Positions 53,671-62,101 of a stretch of 64,000 nucleotides of DNA are shown here, in pieces. The DNA is from Mycobacterium xenopi (lineage in GTDB: Bacteria > Actinomycetota > Actinomycetes > Mycobacteriales > Mycobacteriaceae), in the NCBI RefSeq assembly GCF_009936235.1, contig NZ_AP022314.1, positions 3,720,001-3,784,000 of the forward strand. The letters are read 5' to 3'. The stretch's first letter is position 1; the number at the start of each line of letters is the position of its first letter. The notes under the pieces are model-generated. The model was not told the origin of the DNA. It was given only the letters and a program-made list of their open reading frames with translations, and did no database searches. The position numbers were made by a program, and so were the translations under genes.

Positions 53671-54861
53671 ATGCCACGTCTCGCATGGGTGGCCGTCGTC
53701 ATGGCCGCCTGCCTGGCGCTTATTGCCGGCGCTTGTGCTAGCCCGCCGGACACCGGCGCGCGCCCCAATCCCGCGTGCATCAGCGGCTTCAAGCCCGACG
53801 TCGACTACTTCCCGGACAAGTCGACGGTCGCCGACGCCACCAAATTCACTATCAGCTACCACCACAGCTACCAGGTTCTGACCGTCCAGCAGCCCTACCC
53901 GAACGGTCGACCCCAGTCGTATGTGCTGGTGCGCTGCGGCGCGCCGCGCCCACAGTTGGCCGGTGAGTTAACGCACGCGCAGCAGATCACGGTGCCGGTC
54001 ACCACCCTCTATTCGGCTTCGACGACCCACCTGGGCATGATCACCGAACTCGGGCAGACGGACGTGGTCACTGGTGTGGCGAGTGCCGCGAACGTCGTCA
54101 GTCCGCGACTGCGCCAACGCATAGCGGCCGGACGGGTCGCCGAGTTCGCGCCCGGCGGGCAAGTCGATGCCGAAGCCGTGATCGCCGCCCGCCCCGATGT
54201 GCTGGTGACCCAGGGCACCGACGACCCGAGCTACGCCAAGCTGCGCGACGCCGGCGTCGGCGTGGTCGCCGACGCCGAATGGCTGGAGCCCACGCCGCTC
54301 GGCCGCGCCGAGTGGGTCAAGGTGTTCGCCGCGCTGACCGGCACCGAGAGGAAGGCCGACGCGATCTACCGCAAGCTGCGTGACGATTACCGCAACGTCG
54401 CCGCGAAGACCGCGCGCGTTCGGCCCGTCGAGGTGTTGCCTGGCGAGATGTATCACGGCGCCTGGTCGATGCCCGCCGGCGGCGCCTATGCCGGTCGGCT
54501 GATTGCCGATGCGGGCGGCGGCTACCCGTGGGCGGGCGACAAGCGCGCCGGAAGCCTGCAGCTGAACTTCGAATCGGTCTATGCCAAGGCCGGGCAGGCA
54601 CCACTGTGGCTAGTCATCAGCAACTGGACGACCATCAATGACGCTCTGGCGCAAGACAACCGGTACGCCCGGTTGGCGGCAACGCGTACCGGTCAGGTGT
54701 GGTCGGCGACGAAATCGCTTGGCCCGGGCGGCGGCAACGACTACTGGGAACACGGTGTGGCGCGCCCGGATCTCGTGCTGAGCGATCTCGTGGCGATCCT
54801 GCATCCCGGCCTCGCCCCCGGCCACCGGTTCCAGTTCTACCGGCGGGTGATGCCCGCATGA
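53671..54861 (+). CDS. Corrinoid-type ABC transporter substrate-binding lipoprotein (BtuF/FecB fold)
   Basis: A 396-residue exported lipoprotein with a signal peptide ending LIAGAC, then a class III (BtuF/FepB) binding fold: TLYSASTTHLGMITELGQTDVVTGVAS, DAEAVIAARPDVLVTQG and GTERKADAIYRKLRDDY. It is the first gene after the cobalamin riboswitch and overlaps the permease gene (ATGA). The riboswitch makes cobalamin or a cobamide precursor the likely ligand; siderophores use the same fold and cannot be excluded by sequence. Confidence 0.87.
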   Translation: MPRLAWVAVVMAACLALIAGACASPPDTGARPNPACISGFKPDVDYFPDKSTVADATKFTISYHHSYQVLTVQQPYPNGRPQSYVLVRCGAPRPQLAGELTHAQQITVPVTTLYSASTTHLGMITELGQTDVVTGVASAANVVSPRLRQRIAAGRVAEFAPGGQVDAEAVIAARPDVLVTQGTDDPSYAKLRDAGVGVVADAEWLEPTPLGRAEWVKVFAALTGTERKADAIYRKLRDDYRNVAAKTARVRPVEVLPGEMYHGAWSMPAGGAYAGRLIADAGGGYPWAGDKRAGSLQLNFESVYAKAGQAPLWLVISNWTTINDALAQDNRYARLAATRTGQVWSATKSLGPGGGNDYWEHGVARPDLVLSDLVAILHPGLAPGHRFQFYRRVMPA

Positions 54862-55886
54862 GCCGCGCGTTAATGGTGTGGACGACGTTGGCCGGCGTCG
54901 TCGTTGCGCTGGCTCTGCTGGGGCTTGTCCTCGGGCCGGTGCGGGTGCCGTTGCCCGAGACCGTCCGAGCGCTGGTCGGCGCTCAGGCATCCGACCCGCG
55001 CTGGCAGGTGATCGTGACGAGCATGCGGCTGCCGCGGGTCCTCACCGCGATCGCTGCGGGCGCCGGACTTGGTATCGCGGGGTTGCAGATGCAAACGCTG
55101 TTTCGCAACACGCTGGCGGACCCGTACGTGCTAGGCGTCAGTTCCGGTGCGAACCTTGGGGTTTCAGTCGTAGTGATCGGTAGCGGATCCGGTTTCACGA
55201 CGAGGCTGGCCGAAGCCGGCCGCGCCAGTGTGGTTCTCGCCGCCACAGTTGGCGCCGCGCTGGTGCTGGCCACCGTCCTGGTGCTTGCGCGCTGGGTGCG
55301 CTCGGCGCCGACCCTGCTGCTGATTGGCGTCATGGTGGGCGCGGCCAGCACCGCGGTCGTCAACGTGCTGCTGGTCTACGCAGATCCTCAGCGCGTGCAG
55401 CAGTATCTGCTGTGGGGGCTGGGCAGCTTCGCCAGCACGACGTGGGCGGATCTGCGGCTGCTGCTGCCCGTCGTCGCATTGGGGTTGGTGGCATCGGCGT
55501 TGACGGTGCGCCCCTTGAACGCCCTGCTGCTCGGCGAGGGCTACGCGCGCACCATGGGCATCGACGTGCGGCGGATGCGGCTGGTCACTGTCGCGTCGGC
55601 GTCGCTGCTAGCCGGAGCCACGACGGCGTTCTGCGGCCCGATCGCGTTTCTCGGCCTGGTGGTGCCGCATCTGGCGCGGCTGGCCGCGGGTACCTCCGAT
55701 CATCGGGTGGTCTTGCCGACGGCAGTGCTGCTGGGCGCCGCCGTAGCGCTGGCATGCGGGATCGTCAGCCAGTTTCCGGGCAGCAGTGCGGTACTTCCCG
55801 TCAATGCGGTCACCGCGCTGATCGGGGCCCCGATTGTCGTCATCGTGCTGCTGCGCAGCCGCCGTGGGGTGGTGATGCCGCAATGA
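54858..55886 (+). CDS. FecCD/BtuC-family ABC transporter permease
   Basis: A 342-residue membrane permease with about 10 helices. Diagnostic segments are RLPRVLTAIAAGAGLGIAGLQMQTLFRNTLADPYVLGVSSGANLG, LLWGLGSFASTTWADL and PIAFLGLVVPHLAR. The ATG at 54858 overlaps the stop of the binding-protein gene; upstream open frame is not coding. It overlaps the ATPase gene at 55883 (ATGA). Partner of the lipoprotein and ATPase in the same uptake system. Confidence 0.92.
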   Translation: MSRALMVWTTLAGVVVALALLGLVLGPVRVPLPETVRALVGAQASDPRWQVIVTSMRLPRVLTAIAAGAGLGIAGLQMQTLFRNTLADPYVLGVSSGANLGVSVVVIGSGSGFTTRLAEAGRASVVLAATVGAALVLATVLVLARWVRSAPTLLLIGVMVGAASTAVVNVLLVYADPQRVQQYLLWGLGSFASTTWADLRLLLPVVALGLVASALTVRPLNALLLGEGYARTMGIDVRRMRLVTVASASLLAGATTAFCGPIAFLGLVVPHLARLAAGTSDHRVVLPTAVLLGAAVALACGIVSQFPGSSAVLPVNAVTALIGAPIVVIVLLRSRRGVVMPQ

Positions 55887-57379
55887 TCGAATTGCGTGAT
55901 CTGGCAATCGGTTACCGTCGCCGGCGCAGGATCGGTGTGGTGGCAGCAGACCTGCGTGGTCGAGCTTGTCGCGGCGAGCTCACGGTGCTGCTGGGTCCCA
56001 ACGGCTGCGGCAAGTCCACCCTGATCCGCACGCTGTGCCGACTGCAGCCCGCGCTAGCCGGTCAAGCACTGCTCGACGGCGAGGATCTGACCGAGCTGGC
56101 ACCCGATGAGCTGGCCCGCCGAGTGGCGGTCGTTCTGACCGACCGCTTCGACCCGGGGCTGCTGTCGGCGAGAGAACTCGTTGGCCTGGGCCGCATCCCG
56201 CATGTGGGCGTGACAGCCAGGCTGACGCGCGACGACCACGCCGTCATCGACGGGGCGTTACGTGCGGTGGGCGCCGCGCACTTGGCCGACCGGCCCGCAG
56301 CCGACCTCTCCGACGGCGAGCGGCAGCGAGTGCTGATCGCCCGTGCGCTGGCTCAGCAGCCGTCGGTGCTGCTGCTCGACGAGCCGACCGCGTTTCTGGA
56401 CGTGGGATCTCGCGCCGGGCTGGTTGAGATGCTGCGGAGCCTGGCCCGAAATCAGCACCTGGCGATCGTGATGTCCACCCACGACTTGGACCTCGCGCTG
56501 CGCGTCGCCGACCGGGTGTGGCTGCTGGGCCCAGACGGCACGCTCGTCGACGCGATCCCTGAAGATCTCATGCTCTCCGGGCGCATCGGATCGGTTTTCG
56601 ACAGCGACACAGTGCATTTCGATCCATCAAGCGGGATGTTCGTGGTACGGAACAGTGACGGGCGCTGCGTCCGCGGCGCGCATCGGTGCGCGCCGCGGAC
56701 GCACACCATAGCGATGCTCGCCGAACTAGCCACGCTCAACCCGTATTTCGTGATCGGCACCGGACCGCGTGACCAAAATTGGCGACCTGTATGCCAGCTC
56801 TACACCGACACCGAGATGCTCGGCGGCATCGTCAGTCGGGTGCAGGCGCGCATCGACACGTCGGAGCGACGTGTGGCAGTGTCGACGTTCTTCTTCGACT
56901 TCGCTGCGCGGCTGTGGTCAGTCGGGCTTGGCGCGCTGGTCAGCCAACGACTGCTGATAGACCTTCCCGCCGAGCAGTTGTTGTTCCGGGAAACCGACGG
57001 CCGGATCGAGTTGCATATCGACCATCCCGTCGCCTGGGAGGGCGACGGCTTAGAGCCGATGCTGGCCGACACCGTCTTGACGCTGCACCTCGGGCCGCTG
57101 ACCGCAGCGTTGCGCCGCCTCGGGCCGATCTCGGTGCAGCTGCTGCGCGGCAACACCGCCTCAGCGCTGCTCGGTGCTGCGCGCGTCCTGGGCGATGGCG
57201 CCGCGTTGTCGGCTCGCCGATTATGTGGCGACCAAAGGCTCAGTGGCGCAATACGTTTCGACAAGATCGGCTACCGCCGAACGAGCTGCTGTCTGTATTA
57301 CCGCACGAAGGGCGGCGGGTTGTGCGGCGACTGTGTGTTCACGACCAAGCCCCGCCAACGCAGGAAGGTGACACCATGA
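55883..57379 (+). CDS. Fusion of a BtuD/FecE-type ABC ATPase with a FhuF-like 2Fe-2S domain
   Basis: A 498-residue two-domain protein. Residues 1 to about 265 are an ABC ATPase: Walker A GPNGCGKST (38-46), signature LSDGE (142-146), Walker B LLLDEPTA (163-170) and switch His200. Residues about 278-498 match FhuF-like ferric-siderophore reductases and end in the cluster-binding pattern Cys469-Cys470-x10-Cys481-x2-Cys484 (CCLYYRTKGGGLCGDC). A reductase fused to an importer ATPase suggests reduction of the imported metal complex, for example cob(III)alamin or a ferric chelate. The linker is encoded by a perfect 16-base hairpin, and Met278 just after it could start a separate reductase. Confidence 0.87.
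   Translation: MIELRDLAIGYRRRRRIGVVAADLRGRACRGELTVLLGPNGCGKSTLIRTLCRLQPALAGQALLDGEDLTELAPDELARRVAVVLTDRFDPGLLSARELVGLGRIPHVGVTARLTRDDHAVIDGALRAVGAAHLADRPAADLSDGERQRVLIARALAQQPSVLLLDEPTAFLDVGSRAGLVEMLRSLARNQHLAIVMSTHDLDLALRVADRVWLLGPDGTLVDAIPEDLMLSGRIGSVFDSDTVHFDPSSGMFVVRNSDGRCVRGAHRCAPRTHTIAMLAELATLNPYFVIGTGPRDQNWRPVCQLYTDTEMLGGIVSRVQARIDTSERRVAVSTFFFDFAARLWSVGLGALVSQRLLIDLPAEQLLFRETDGRIELHIDHPVAWEGDGLEPMLADTVLTLHLGPLTAALRRLGPISVQLLRGNTASALLGAARVLGDGAALSARRLCGDQRLSGAIRFDKIGYRRTSCCLYYRTKGGGLCGDCVFTTKPRQRRKVTP
56667..56702. repeat. Perfect 16-base inverted repeat inside the ATPase-FhuF gene
   Basis: GCGTCCGCGGCGCGCA (56667-56682) and its exact complement (56687-56702) flank a TCGG loop. It codes for part of the linker (CVRGAHRCAPRTH) between the two domains. 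As RNA it would be a very stable tetraloop hairpin, 11 bases before an in-frame ATG at 56714. It may be a relic terminator between two once separate genes, or a translational control element. Confidence 0.85.
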
Positions 57380-57933
57380 CCGACACCAGCCCCGCCGTCG
57401 TTGAAACAGAAGGCGGTGGACGGGAACAGCGTTGGCCGCTGCCCGTCGATGAGGAAAGCCTGCTCGACCTGATCCGGCTGTGCTTCGAGCAGTACTGGAA
57501 CGAGATTTGGTTCGGCATCATCATGGAGGGCGCGGCCTGGGAAGTGGCGGCGCCCAATCCGCCCAATCGCATCTCCATGCACGACGGATATGCCACGGTC
57601 GACTTTGGCCGCTGGCATTTTCACCTATGCATCGGCGAGCACCGGGCAAGCGGGCCGGAGCGTGGCCGGATTCGGAAGTGCTCGCGGGCCGAGCTCTACC
57701 GCCGTATCGGTGCCGACGGTTGCCCCACCTCGTGGGGAGTGCGCCTGTTCAACGGGCGCGACGAGCAGATGATGACGTTGCTGCTGCCCAACCCGTTCCT
57801 GACTCACGATCAGCAGCTCCGCGACCAGCCGGCATGGGAACAGCTCGAACTGTGGGACCGGTTGCGGGCCAAGTATCTGGGGCTGGCCCCTGACCCATTT
57901 GACCGGGCGGGCAAGGGTTTTCGCCATGGATGA
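57376..57933 (+). CDS. Unknown protein of the riboswitch operon, with an HFHLCIGEH motif
   Basis: A 185-residue soluble protein that I do not recognise with certainty. It has an acidic N-terminus, aromatic helices (LIRLCFEQYWNEIWFGIIMEGAAWEV), the metal-site-like strand RWHFHLCIGEHR and an Arg/Cys-rich segment (RGRIRKCSRAELYRRIGADGCPTSWG). The ATG at 57376 overlaps the stop of the ATPase-FhuF gene. Its place in the operon suggests a role in corrinoid or cobalt handling inside the cell, such as trafficking or decyanation; this is inference. Confidence 0.8.
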   Translation: MTDTSPAVVETEGGGREQRWPLPVDEESLLDLIRLCFEQYWNEIWFGIIMEGAAWEVAAPNPPNRISMHDGYATVDFGRWHFHLCIGEHRASGPERGRIRKCSRAELYRRIGADGCPTSWGVRLFNGRDEQMMTLLLPNPFLTHDQQLRDQPAWEQLELWDRLRAKYLGLAPDPFDRAGKGFRHG

Positions 57934-57946
57934 GGCTGGCCCTGCG

Positions 57947-59554
57947 ATGAGCGCTCCGATTTGGATGGCCTCGCCGCCGGAGGTGCATTCGGCGCTGCTG
58001 AGCAGCGGCCCAGGCCCTGGCCCATTGCTGGAGTCCGCGGCCGCGTGGACCTCGCTGAGCACCGCGTACAGCCAGGCAGCCGGCGAGTTGACCGCGCTTC
58101 TGGACGCCGTGCGGGCCGGGGCGTGGGAGGGTGCGACCGCAGACGCGTACATCGCCGCCCATGCCCCATATCTGGCGTGGCTGGAGCAGGCCAGCGCCGA
58201 CGCTGCCGCTGCGGCCGCGCAGCACGAAGCGGCGGCGGCTGCCTACAGCACCGCGCTGGCGGCAATGCCGACCCTGGCCGAGCTGGCGGCTAACCACGCC
58301 ACCCACGCGGTGTTGGTGGCGACGAACTTCTTCGGGATCAATACGATTCCGATCGCGCTGAACGAAGCCGACTACGTGCGCATGTGGATGCAGGCCGCCA
58401 CCGTGATGGGCACCTATGACGCGGTCTCGGCGGCTGCGTTGACCGCCGTCCCACCAACCCCGCCCGCCCCTGAGATCGTCAAGTCCAACGCGCTGACAAC
58501 CCTCGCCGACCAGGGATCCCCGGGAGGATCGCAGAATATCTTCCAGTGGCTGGATGGGCTTGTCCAGCAGTTTCTTCCGCCCGAACTTCGCGATTTGATC
58601 GGCAGCCCGTTTTACGTGTTTGAGAACCCCGAAAACTTCGCGAGTTGGTTCAATTACAACCTGGTTCCACAGCCGGGCGTGACGTTGGCGGACGCGATAA
58701 GCGAATTCTTGGCGGGGCCCGGATACTACATCGAGTTTTACCCGACGATCGTGCAGGCGGCCAACGGTAACCTCGCAGTACTGGTTTTTGCCTCGCTGGT
58801 CTACTTCTCTGAGATTGGCTTCGAGATGTTCAGCGAAACACTGCGCGTTGGCGTCTATCTGGTCGCAACCACACCGTTTGTGCCGCTGGCGACGGCGGCG
58901 GCGCTGCCCCTCGCTGCCACCCCCGCCGGCGCAGCGGGCGGTTTCGCGGGCCTGGCGGGGTTGGCCGGCCTGGCTGCCCACCCGACCGCGGTGCCCATCG
59001 CGCCGCCCGCGGTGATCGGACCGGTCGTGATCGCACCCGTCGGCCCGGCTACCGCCCCGGCCAGCAGCCCCGCACCCGGCCCCGCGCCGTCGTCGACCGC
59101 AGCGTCCGCGCCGCCTCCTGCGCCCGATGCACCCCCGCCAGCCCAGCCGACCCCCGCGGGGCCGCAGCTGCTCTCCTACCTGGTGGGCAACCTGGGCATG
59201 GGTTCCCCGACGGACATGAGTACCAGCGCCAAGAAGAAGTCATCGACGCCCGACGCTGCCAAAACCCCAGCGGCCGCCTCGGCCACCGGAGAAGAGGGCC
59301 CGGCACGTCGACGCCGACGGCCGACGCTCCGGCAGATCGGCCGCGGCTACGAATACATGGACCTCGAGCCAGAAGTCGAGGCCACAGCCGTGGCGGCCTC
59401 CGATCACGGCGGCGGACCGCTGGGGTTTACCGGAACCACACGCAAGCCGACCGCCAGCGCGGCAGGCCTGACCACGCTACGCGGTGATGCGTTCGACGGC
59501 GGACCGCGCATGCCGTTGATTCCCGGTAGCTGGGGCCAAGGGAAGGACGACTGA
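57947..59554 (+). CDS. PPE protein (PPW subfamily) at the end of the cobalamin-riboswitch operon
   Basis: A 535-residue PPE protein. The PPE domain (about residues 1-180) begins MSAPIWMASPPEVHSALLSSGPGP; a variable hydrophobic region and an Ala/Pro-rich stretch follow. The C-terminus has GFTGT and PLIPGSW, the GFxGT and PxxPxxW motifs of the PPW subfamily. It starts 13 bases after the preceding gene; an ATG at 57926 in the same frame overlaps that gene. PPE proteins are exported by ESX systems and several act as outer-membrane nutrient channels, so this one may pass corrinoids across the mycomembrane. It is the intact paralogue of 26529-28105. Confidence 0.9.
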   Translation: MSAPIWMASPPEVHSALLSSGPGPGPLLESAAAWTSLSTAYSQAAGELTALLDAVRAGAWEGATADAYIAAHAPYLAWLEQASADAAAAAAQHEAAAAAYSTALAAMPTLAELAANHATHAVLVATNFFGINTIPIALNEADYVRMWMQAATVMGTYDAVSAAALTAVPPTPPAPEIVKSNALTTLADQGSPGGSQNIFQWLDGLVQQFLPPELRDLIGSPFYVFENPENFASWFNYNLVPQPGVTLADAISEFLAGPGYYIEFYPTIVQAANGNLAVLVFASLVYFSEIGFEMFSETLRVGVYLVATTPFVPLATAAALPLAATPAGAAGGFAGLAGLAGLAAHPTAVPIAPPAVIGPVVIAPVGPATAPASSPAPGPAPSSTAASAPPPAPDAPPPAQPTPAGPQLLSYLVGNLGMGSPTDMSTSAKKKSSTPDAAKTPAAASATGEEGPARRRRRPTLRQIGRGYEYMDLEPEVEATAVAASDHGGGPLGFTGTTRKPTASAAGLTTLRGDAFDGGPRMPLIPGSWGQGKDD

Positions 59555-59561
59555 CGCGTCC

Positions 59562-60218
59562 TTAGCAGCCACAGTCGTCGCCGTGCCAGGCGCGAAAGCC
59601 CTGCCACACCGCGGCAGCGGCGATGACGAGACCGATCACCGGATCAAGCCACCATCCGCCGGACCAGGCGGCGGTGACCACAAGGCCTATCAGCACCGCG
59701 GCCGCCTGAGCCCCGCACAAATGGTTCTGAATGCCTTCGCCAGAGGTGGCCGCCGACCCGAGCATCGCGCCGAGTTTCCGTTTGACCTGGCCCAGAATCG
59801 GCATCAGCACCACGGCAGTGGCCGTCAACGCGATACCGATGGCCGACGGCTCGGCGTGGTGGCGGTCAGCCAGGTCGCGGACCGATTCTGCGGCGATGTA
59901 GGGCGCGGTCAGCCAAAACGACACCGCCACGCCACGTTGGGCGCGTCGTTCGGCGGTCTCGGACAACTTGCGGCGGCCGCTGAATCGCCACACGACCATC
60001 GCGCTGGCTAAGGCTTCGGGCGCGCTACCGAGCGCCCAGCCCGTCAACGCGATTGATCCCACAGCCAGGCCCTGCCACAGCCCCAGCGCACCCTCGGCGA
60101 GCATTGCGGCCAGGCTCAGCCACGCTAGCCGACGCGCCCACGTCGCGGCCCGGAGCCAGGACGCGTCCCGCAGAATCGGCGTCGGGACGGTGAGCTCCGC
60201 GGGACGGGGTGTGGTCAC
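59562..60218 (-). CDS. Cation-transporter-like integral membrane protein (Rv3271c-like)
   Basis: A 218-residue membrane protein with about six helices (RLAWLSLAAMLAEGALGLWQGL, IALTGWALGSAPEALASAMVVW, IGIALTATAVVLMPILG, AAVLIGLVVTAAWSGGWW, DPVIGLVIAAAAVWQGF), like a reduced CDF protein without the cytosolic domain. The C-terminus DDCGC could bind metal. The GTG at 60218 is the likely start; the upstream open frame is unsupported. It is convergent with the PPE gene (7-base gap). The backbone gene following ctpC in H37Rv is Rv3271c, which this appears to be. Confidence 0.75.
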   Translation of the reverse strand: MTTPRPAELTVPTPILRDASWLRAATWARRLAWLSLAAMLAEGALGLWQGLAVGSIALTGWALGSAPEALASAMVVWRFSGRRKLSETAERRAQRGVAVSFWLTAPYIAAESVRDLADRHHAEPSAIGIALTATAVVLMPILGQVKRKLGAMLGSAATSGEGIQNHLCGAQAAAVLIGLVVTAAWSGGWWLDPVIGLVIAAAAVWQGFRAWHGDDCGC

Positions 60219-60660
60219 CAGGCGATGGTAAAGGCTTGCCGCCAGGTCTCTGCCACCGGCACGCCCGACGCATCGGCCATCCAAAGTGCGCGGTTCGAGT
60301 TGAGCCATAACTGGCTCGCTGAGCCATATTGGCGCCTGGGGTGGACCTGTATGTGCTACTGCGGAAAATTCGGGCCGACGTCTGTCAAAGTCAGCAAAAT
60401 TCCTCGAAAAGTCACCGGGCCTGCGTCCGCGACGCCTACGCTTTTTACCAAGCGGTCTTGGTTGCTCCAATGGCTCCGCGGGAGCTGGAAATGACGCACT
60501 ACAAGAAACCAACCAAGGCTCGAAAACCAGGATGCGTTCCACCCAATTTGTGGCACCTCCGGGACTTCCATGAGGTTCGGTACCCGGCATCAAAGATTCC
60601 GACCATCACACTGCCGGGTCGGCCTTTTGATCACCCTCCCGCGCGACTGAGGAGGTCAAA
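60219..60660. other. Intergenic region with no supported gene
   Basis: 442 bases between the membrane protein and the DUF732 gene, visibly less G+C-rich than its surroundings. TGAGCCATA occurs twice (60301-60309 and 60320-60328). An open frame at 60329-60664 shows no family resemblance or ribosome binding site and I do not call it a gene. The right end carries the GAGGAGG site of the next gene. It may be a remnant of inserted DNA. Confidence 0.5.
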
Positions 60661-60981
60661 ATGAGGAGGTCATTAGTTCGGGCAGCAACCGTCGGCACAG
60701 GTGCGCTAGCTATCTTCGTCACTCTGCCAACCAGTTTGATAGAGGTGGGCCGCGCAGACGAATACAGCTTCCTGGAGGACATGGAAGCGGCCGGCTTCTC
60801 CAATGAAGGTGGTAACGGCGCGGAAATCGGACTGGGATACCACATTTGCGGGGAGATCGCCGCCGGCACGTCGCCAGTCCAGGCGGCGCGCGAACTATGG
60901 TTGAACAGCAAGCTGAACGAGTTCGAGGCCGCGCAGTTCGTGCGAATTGCAATCCGCGATTTGTGCCCTGAAAACGTGTGA
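60661..60981 (+). CDS. Small secreted DUF732 protein
   Basis: A 106-residue mycobacterial secreted protein with a signal peptide (AATVGTGALAIFVTLPTSL) and a DUF732 core: FLEDMEAAGF, a first Cys in GYHICGEI, AAQFVRIAI and a second Cys in DLCPENV, likely forming a disulfide. GAGGAGG lies 5 bases before the ATG. Function of the family is unknown. It is followed 205 bases later by a methyltransferase gene on the same strand. Confidence 0.85.
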   Translation: MRRSLVRAATVGTGALAIFVTLPTSLIEVGRADEYSFLEDMEAAGFSNEGGNGAEIGLGYHICGEIAAGTSPVQAARELWLNSKLNEFEAAQFVRIAIRDLCPENV

Positions 60982-61173
60982 GTGCTGATTGCGGGACCGT
61001 GTGAAACCGTCGGTGCTCCGCAGGGATTGCGGCTGCACCGATCTGGACACGACGTTCCCCGGACTCGAGCGAACTGAAAGCCGTCGACCGGCTGCGATAA
61101 AACACGGCCCGGAGGCGCAAGAGTTAGTTAGCCTTACTGACCACGCGCCAAACCCGGTTGCTGCCCGCATCGT

Positions 61174-61179
61174 TACGCT
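61174..61179 (+). promoter_or_regulatory. Probable leaderless -10 (TACGCT) of the methyltransferase gene
   Basis: TACGCT fits TANNNT and lies 7 bases before the ATG at 61187, with no ribosome binding site, suggesting a leaderless transcript. Confidence 0.35.
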
Positions 61180-61186
61180 GGCTGGC

Positions 61187-62101
61187 ATGGCGCGCACTGA
61201 TAACGACACCTGGGATTTGGCAACGAGCGTGGGAGCAACCGCCACCATGGTGGCCGCGGGCAGGGCCCGTGCCACCAAAGCCAACCTCATCGACGACCGA
61301 TTCGCCGAGCCACTGGTGCAGGCGGTCGGCATTGATTTTTTCACCCGCTGGGCGGCCGGCGAATTGGACGCCGCCGAGGTCGACATCCCGGGCCACCCGT
61401 GGGGCATGCAGCCGATGACCGACCTGATGGCGGCACGCACCCGCTACATCGACGACTTCTTGACCGACGCGACAACTGCGGGCATTCGTCAGGCGGTGAT
61501 CTTGGCCTCAGGTCTGGACGCGCGCGCGTACCGACTGTCTTGGCCTGCGGGAATGACGCTGTTCGAGATCGATCAGCCGCAGGTCCTGGACTTCAAGACC
61601 GCGACACTGGCCGCGTTGGGCGTCGACCCGGCCGTCGAACTGCGGGTGGTGCCCATCGACTTGCGCCACGACTGGCCCGCCGCCTTGCGTCAGGCCGGCT
61701 TCGACGCCGAGCGGCCAACCGCGTGGATCGCCGAAGGTCTGCTCGCGTTCCTGCCGCCCGACGCTCAGGATCGGCTGCTGGACAACATCACCGCGCTCAG
61801 CGCCGAGGGCAGCAGGCTGGTCGCCGAGATTTTCCTGACCTCGCCAGAATCCGTTGAGGTTATGCACGCCGCCGCCCAGAAGTGGTACGAGCACGGCCTC
61901 GACACCCACATCGACGACCTGTGGTATTCCGGCGAGCGCCACGACGTCGCCACGTACCTAAACCAGCTCGGTTGGCGCACGGTTCGTAACCGGTCCAGTC
62001 AGCTGTTGGCCGACAACGGATTACCGGTGCCGCCACGCGTCAACAGCGAAACCGAAAACTACTACTGCACCGCGGTGTTGCACACTGATGCCAAACAGTA
62101 A
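61187..62101 (+). CDS. SAM-dependent methyltransferase, TIGR00027/PPM family
   Basis: A 304-residue member of a family much expanded in mycobacteria, related to leucine carboxyl methyltransferases; substrates are mostly unknown. Family blocks are SVGATATMVAAGRARAT, LMAARTRYIDDFL, the SAM loop VILASGLDARAYRLSWP, FEIDQPQVLDFK and WIAEGLLAFLPPDAQDRLLD. The ATG at 61187 matches the usual MARTDNDTWD start; the open frame further upstream is not family-like. Its last 14 bases overlap the CoA-transferase gene. It is not at this place in H37Rv. Confidence 0.9.
   Translation: MARTDNDTWDLATSVGATATMVAAGRARATKANLIDDRFAEPLVQAVGIDFFTRWAAGELDAAEVDIPGHPWGMQPMTDLMAARTRYIDDFLTDATTAGIRQAVILASGLDARAYRLSWPAGMTLFEIDQPQVLDFKTATLAALGVDPAVELRVVPIDLRHDWPAALRQAGFDAERPTAWIAEGLLAFLPPDAQDRLLDNITALSAEGSRLVAEIFLTSPESVEVMHAAAQKWYEHGLDTHIDDLWYSGERHDVATYLNQLGWRTVRNRSSQLLADNGLPVPPRVNSETENYYCTAVLHTDAKQ

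Noticed and set aside
60329..60664. Open frame of 111 codons in the gap before the DUF732 gene
   Set aside because: No ribosome binding site, no family resemblance, mixed composition, and it runs into the next gene's start. Chance frame in lower-G+C DNA is more likely.
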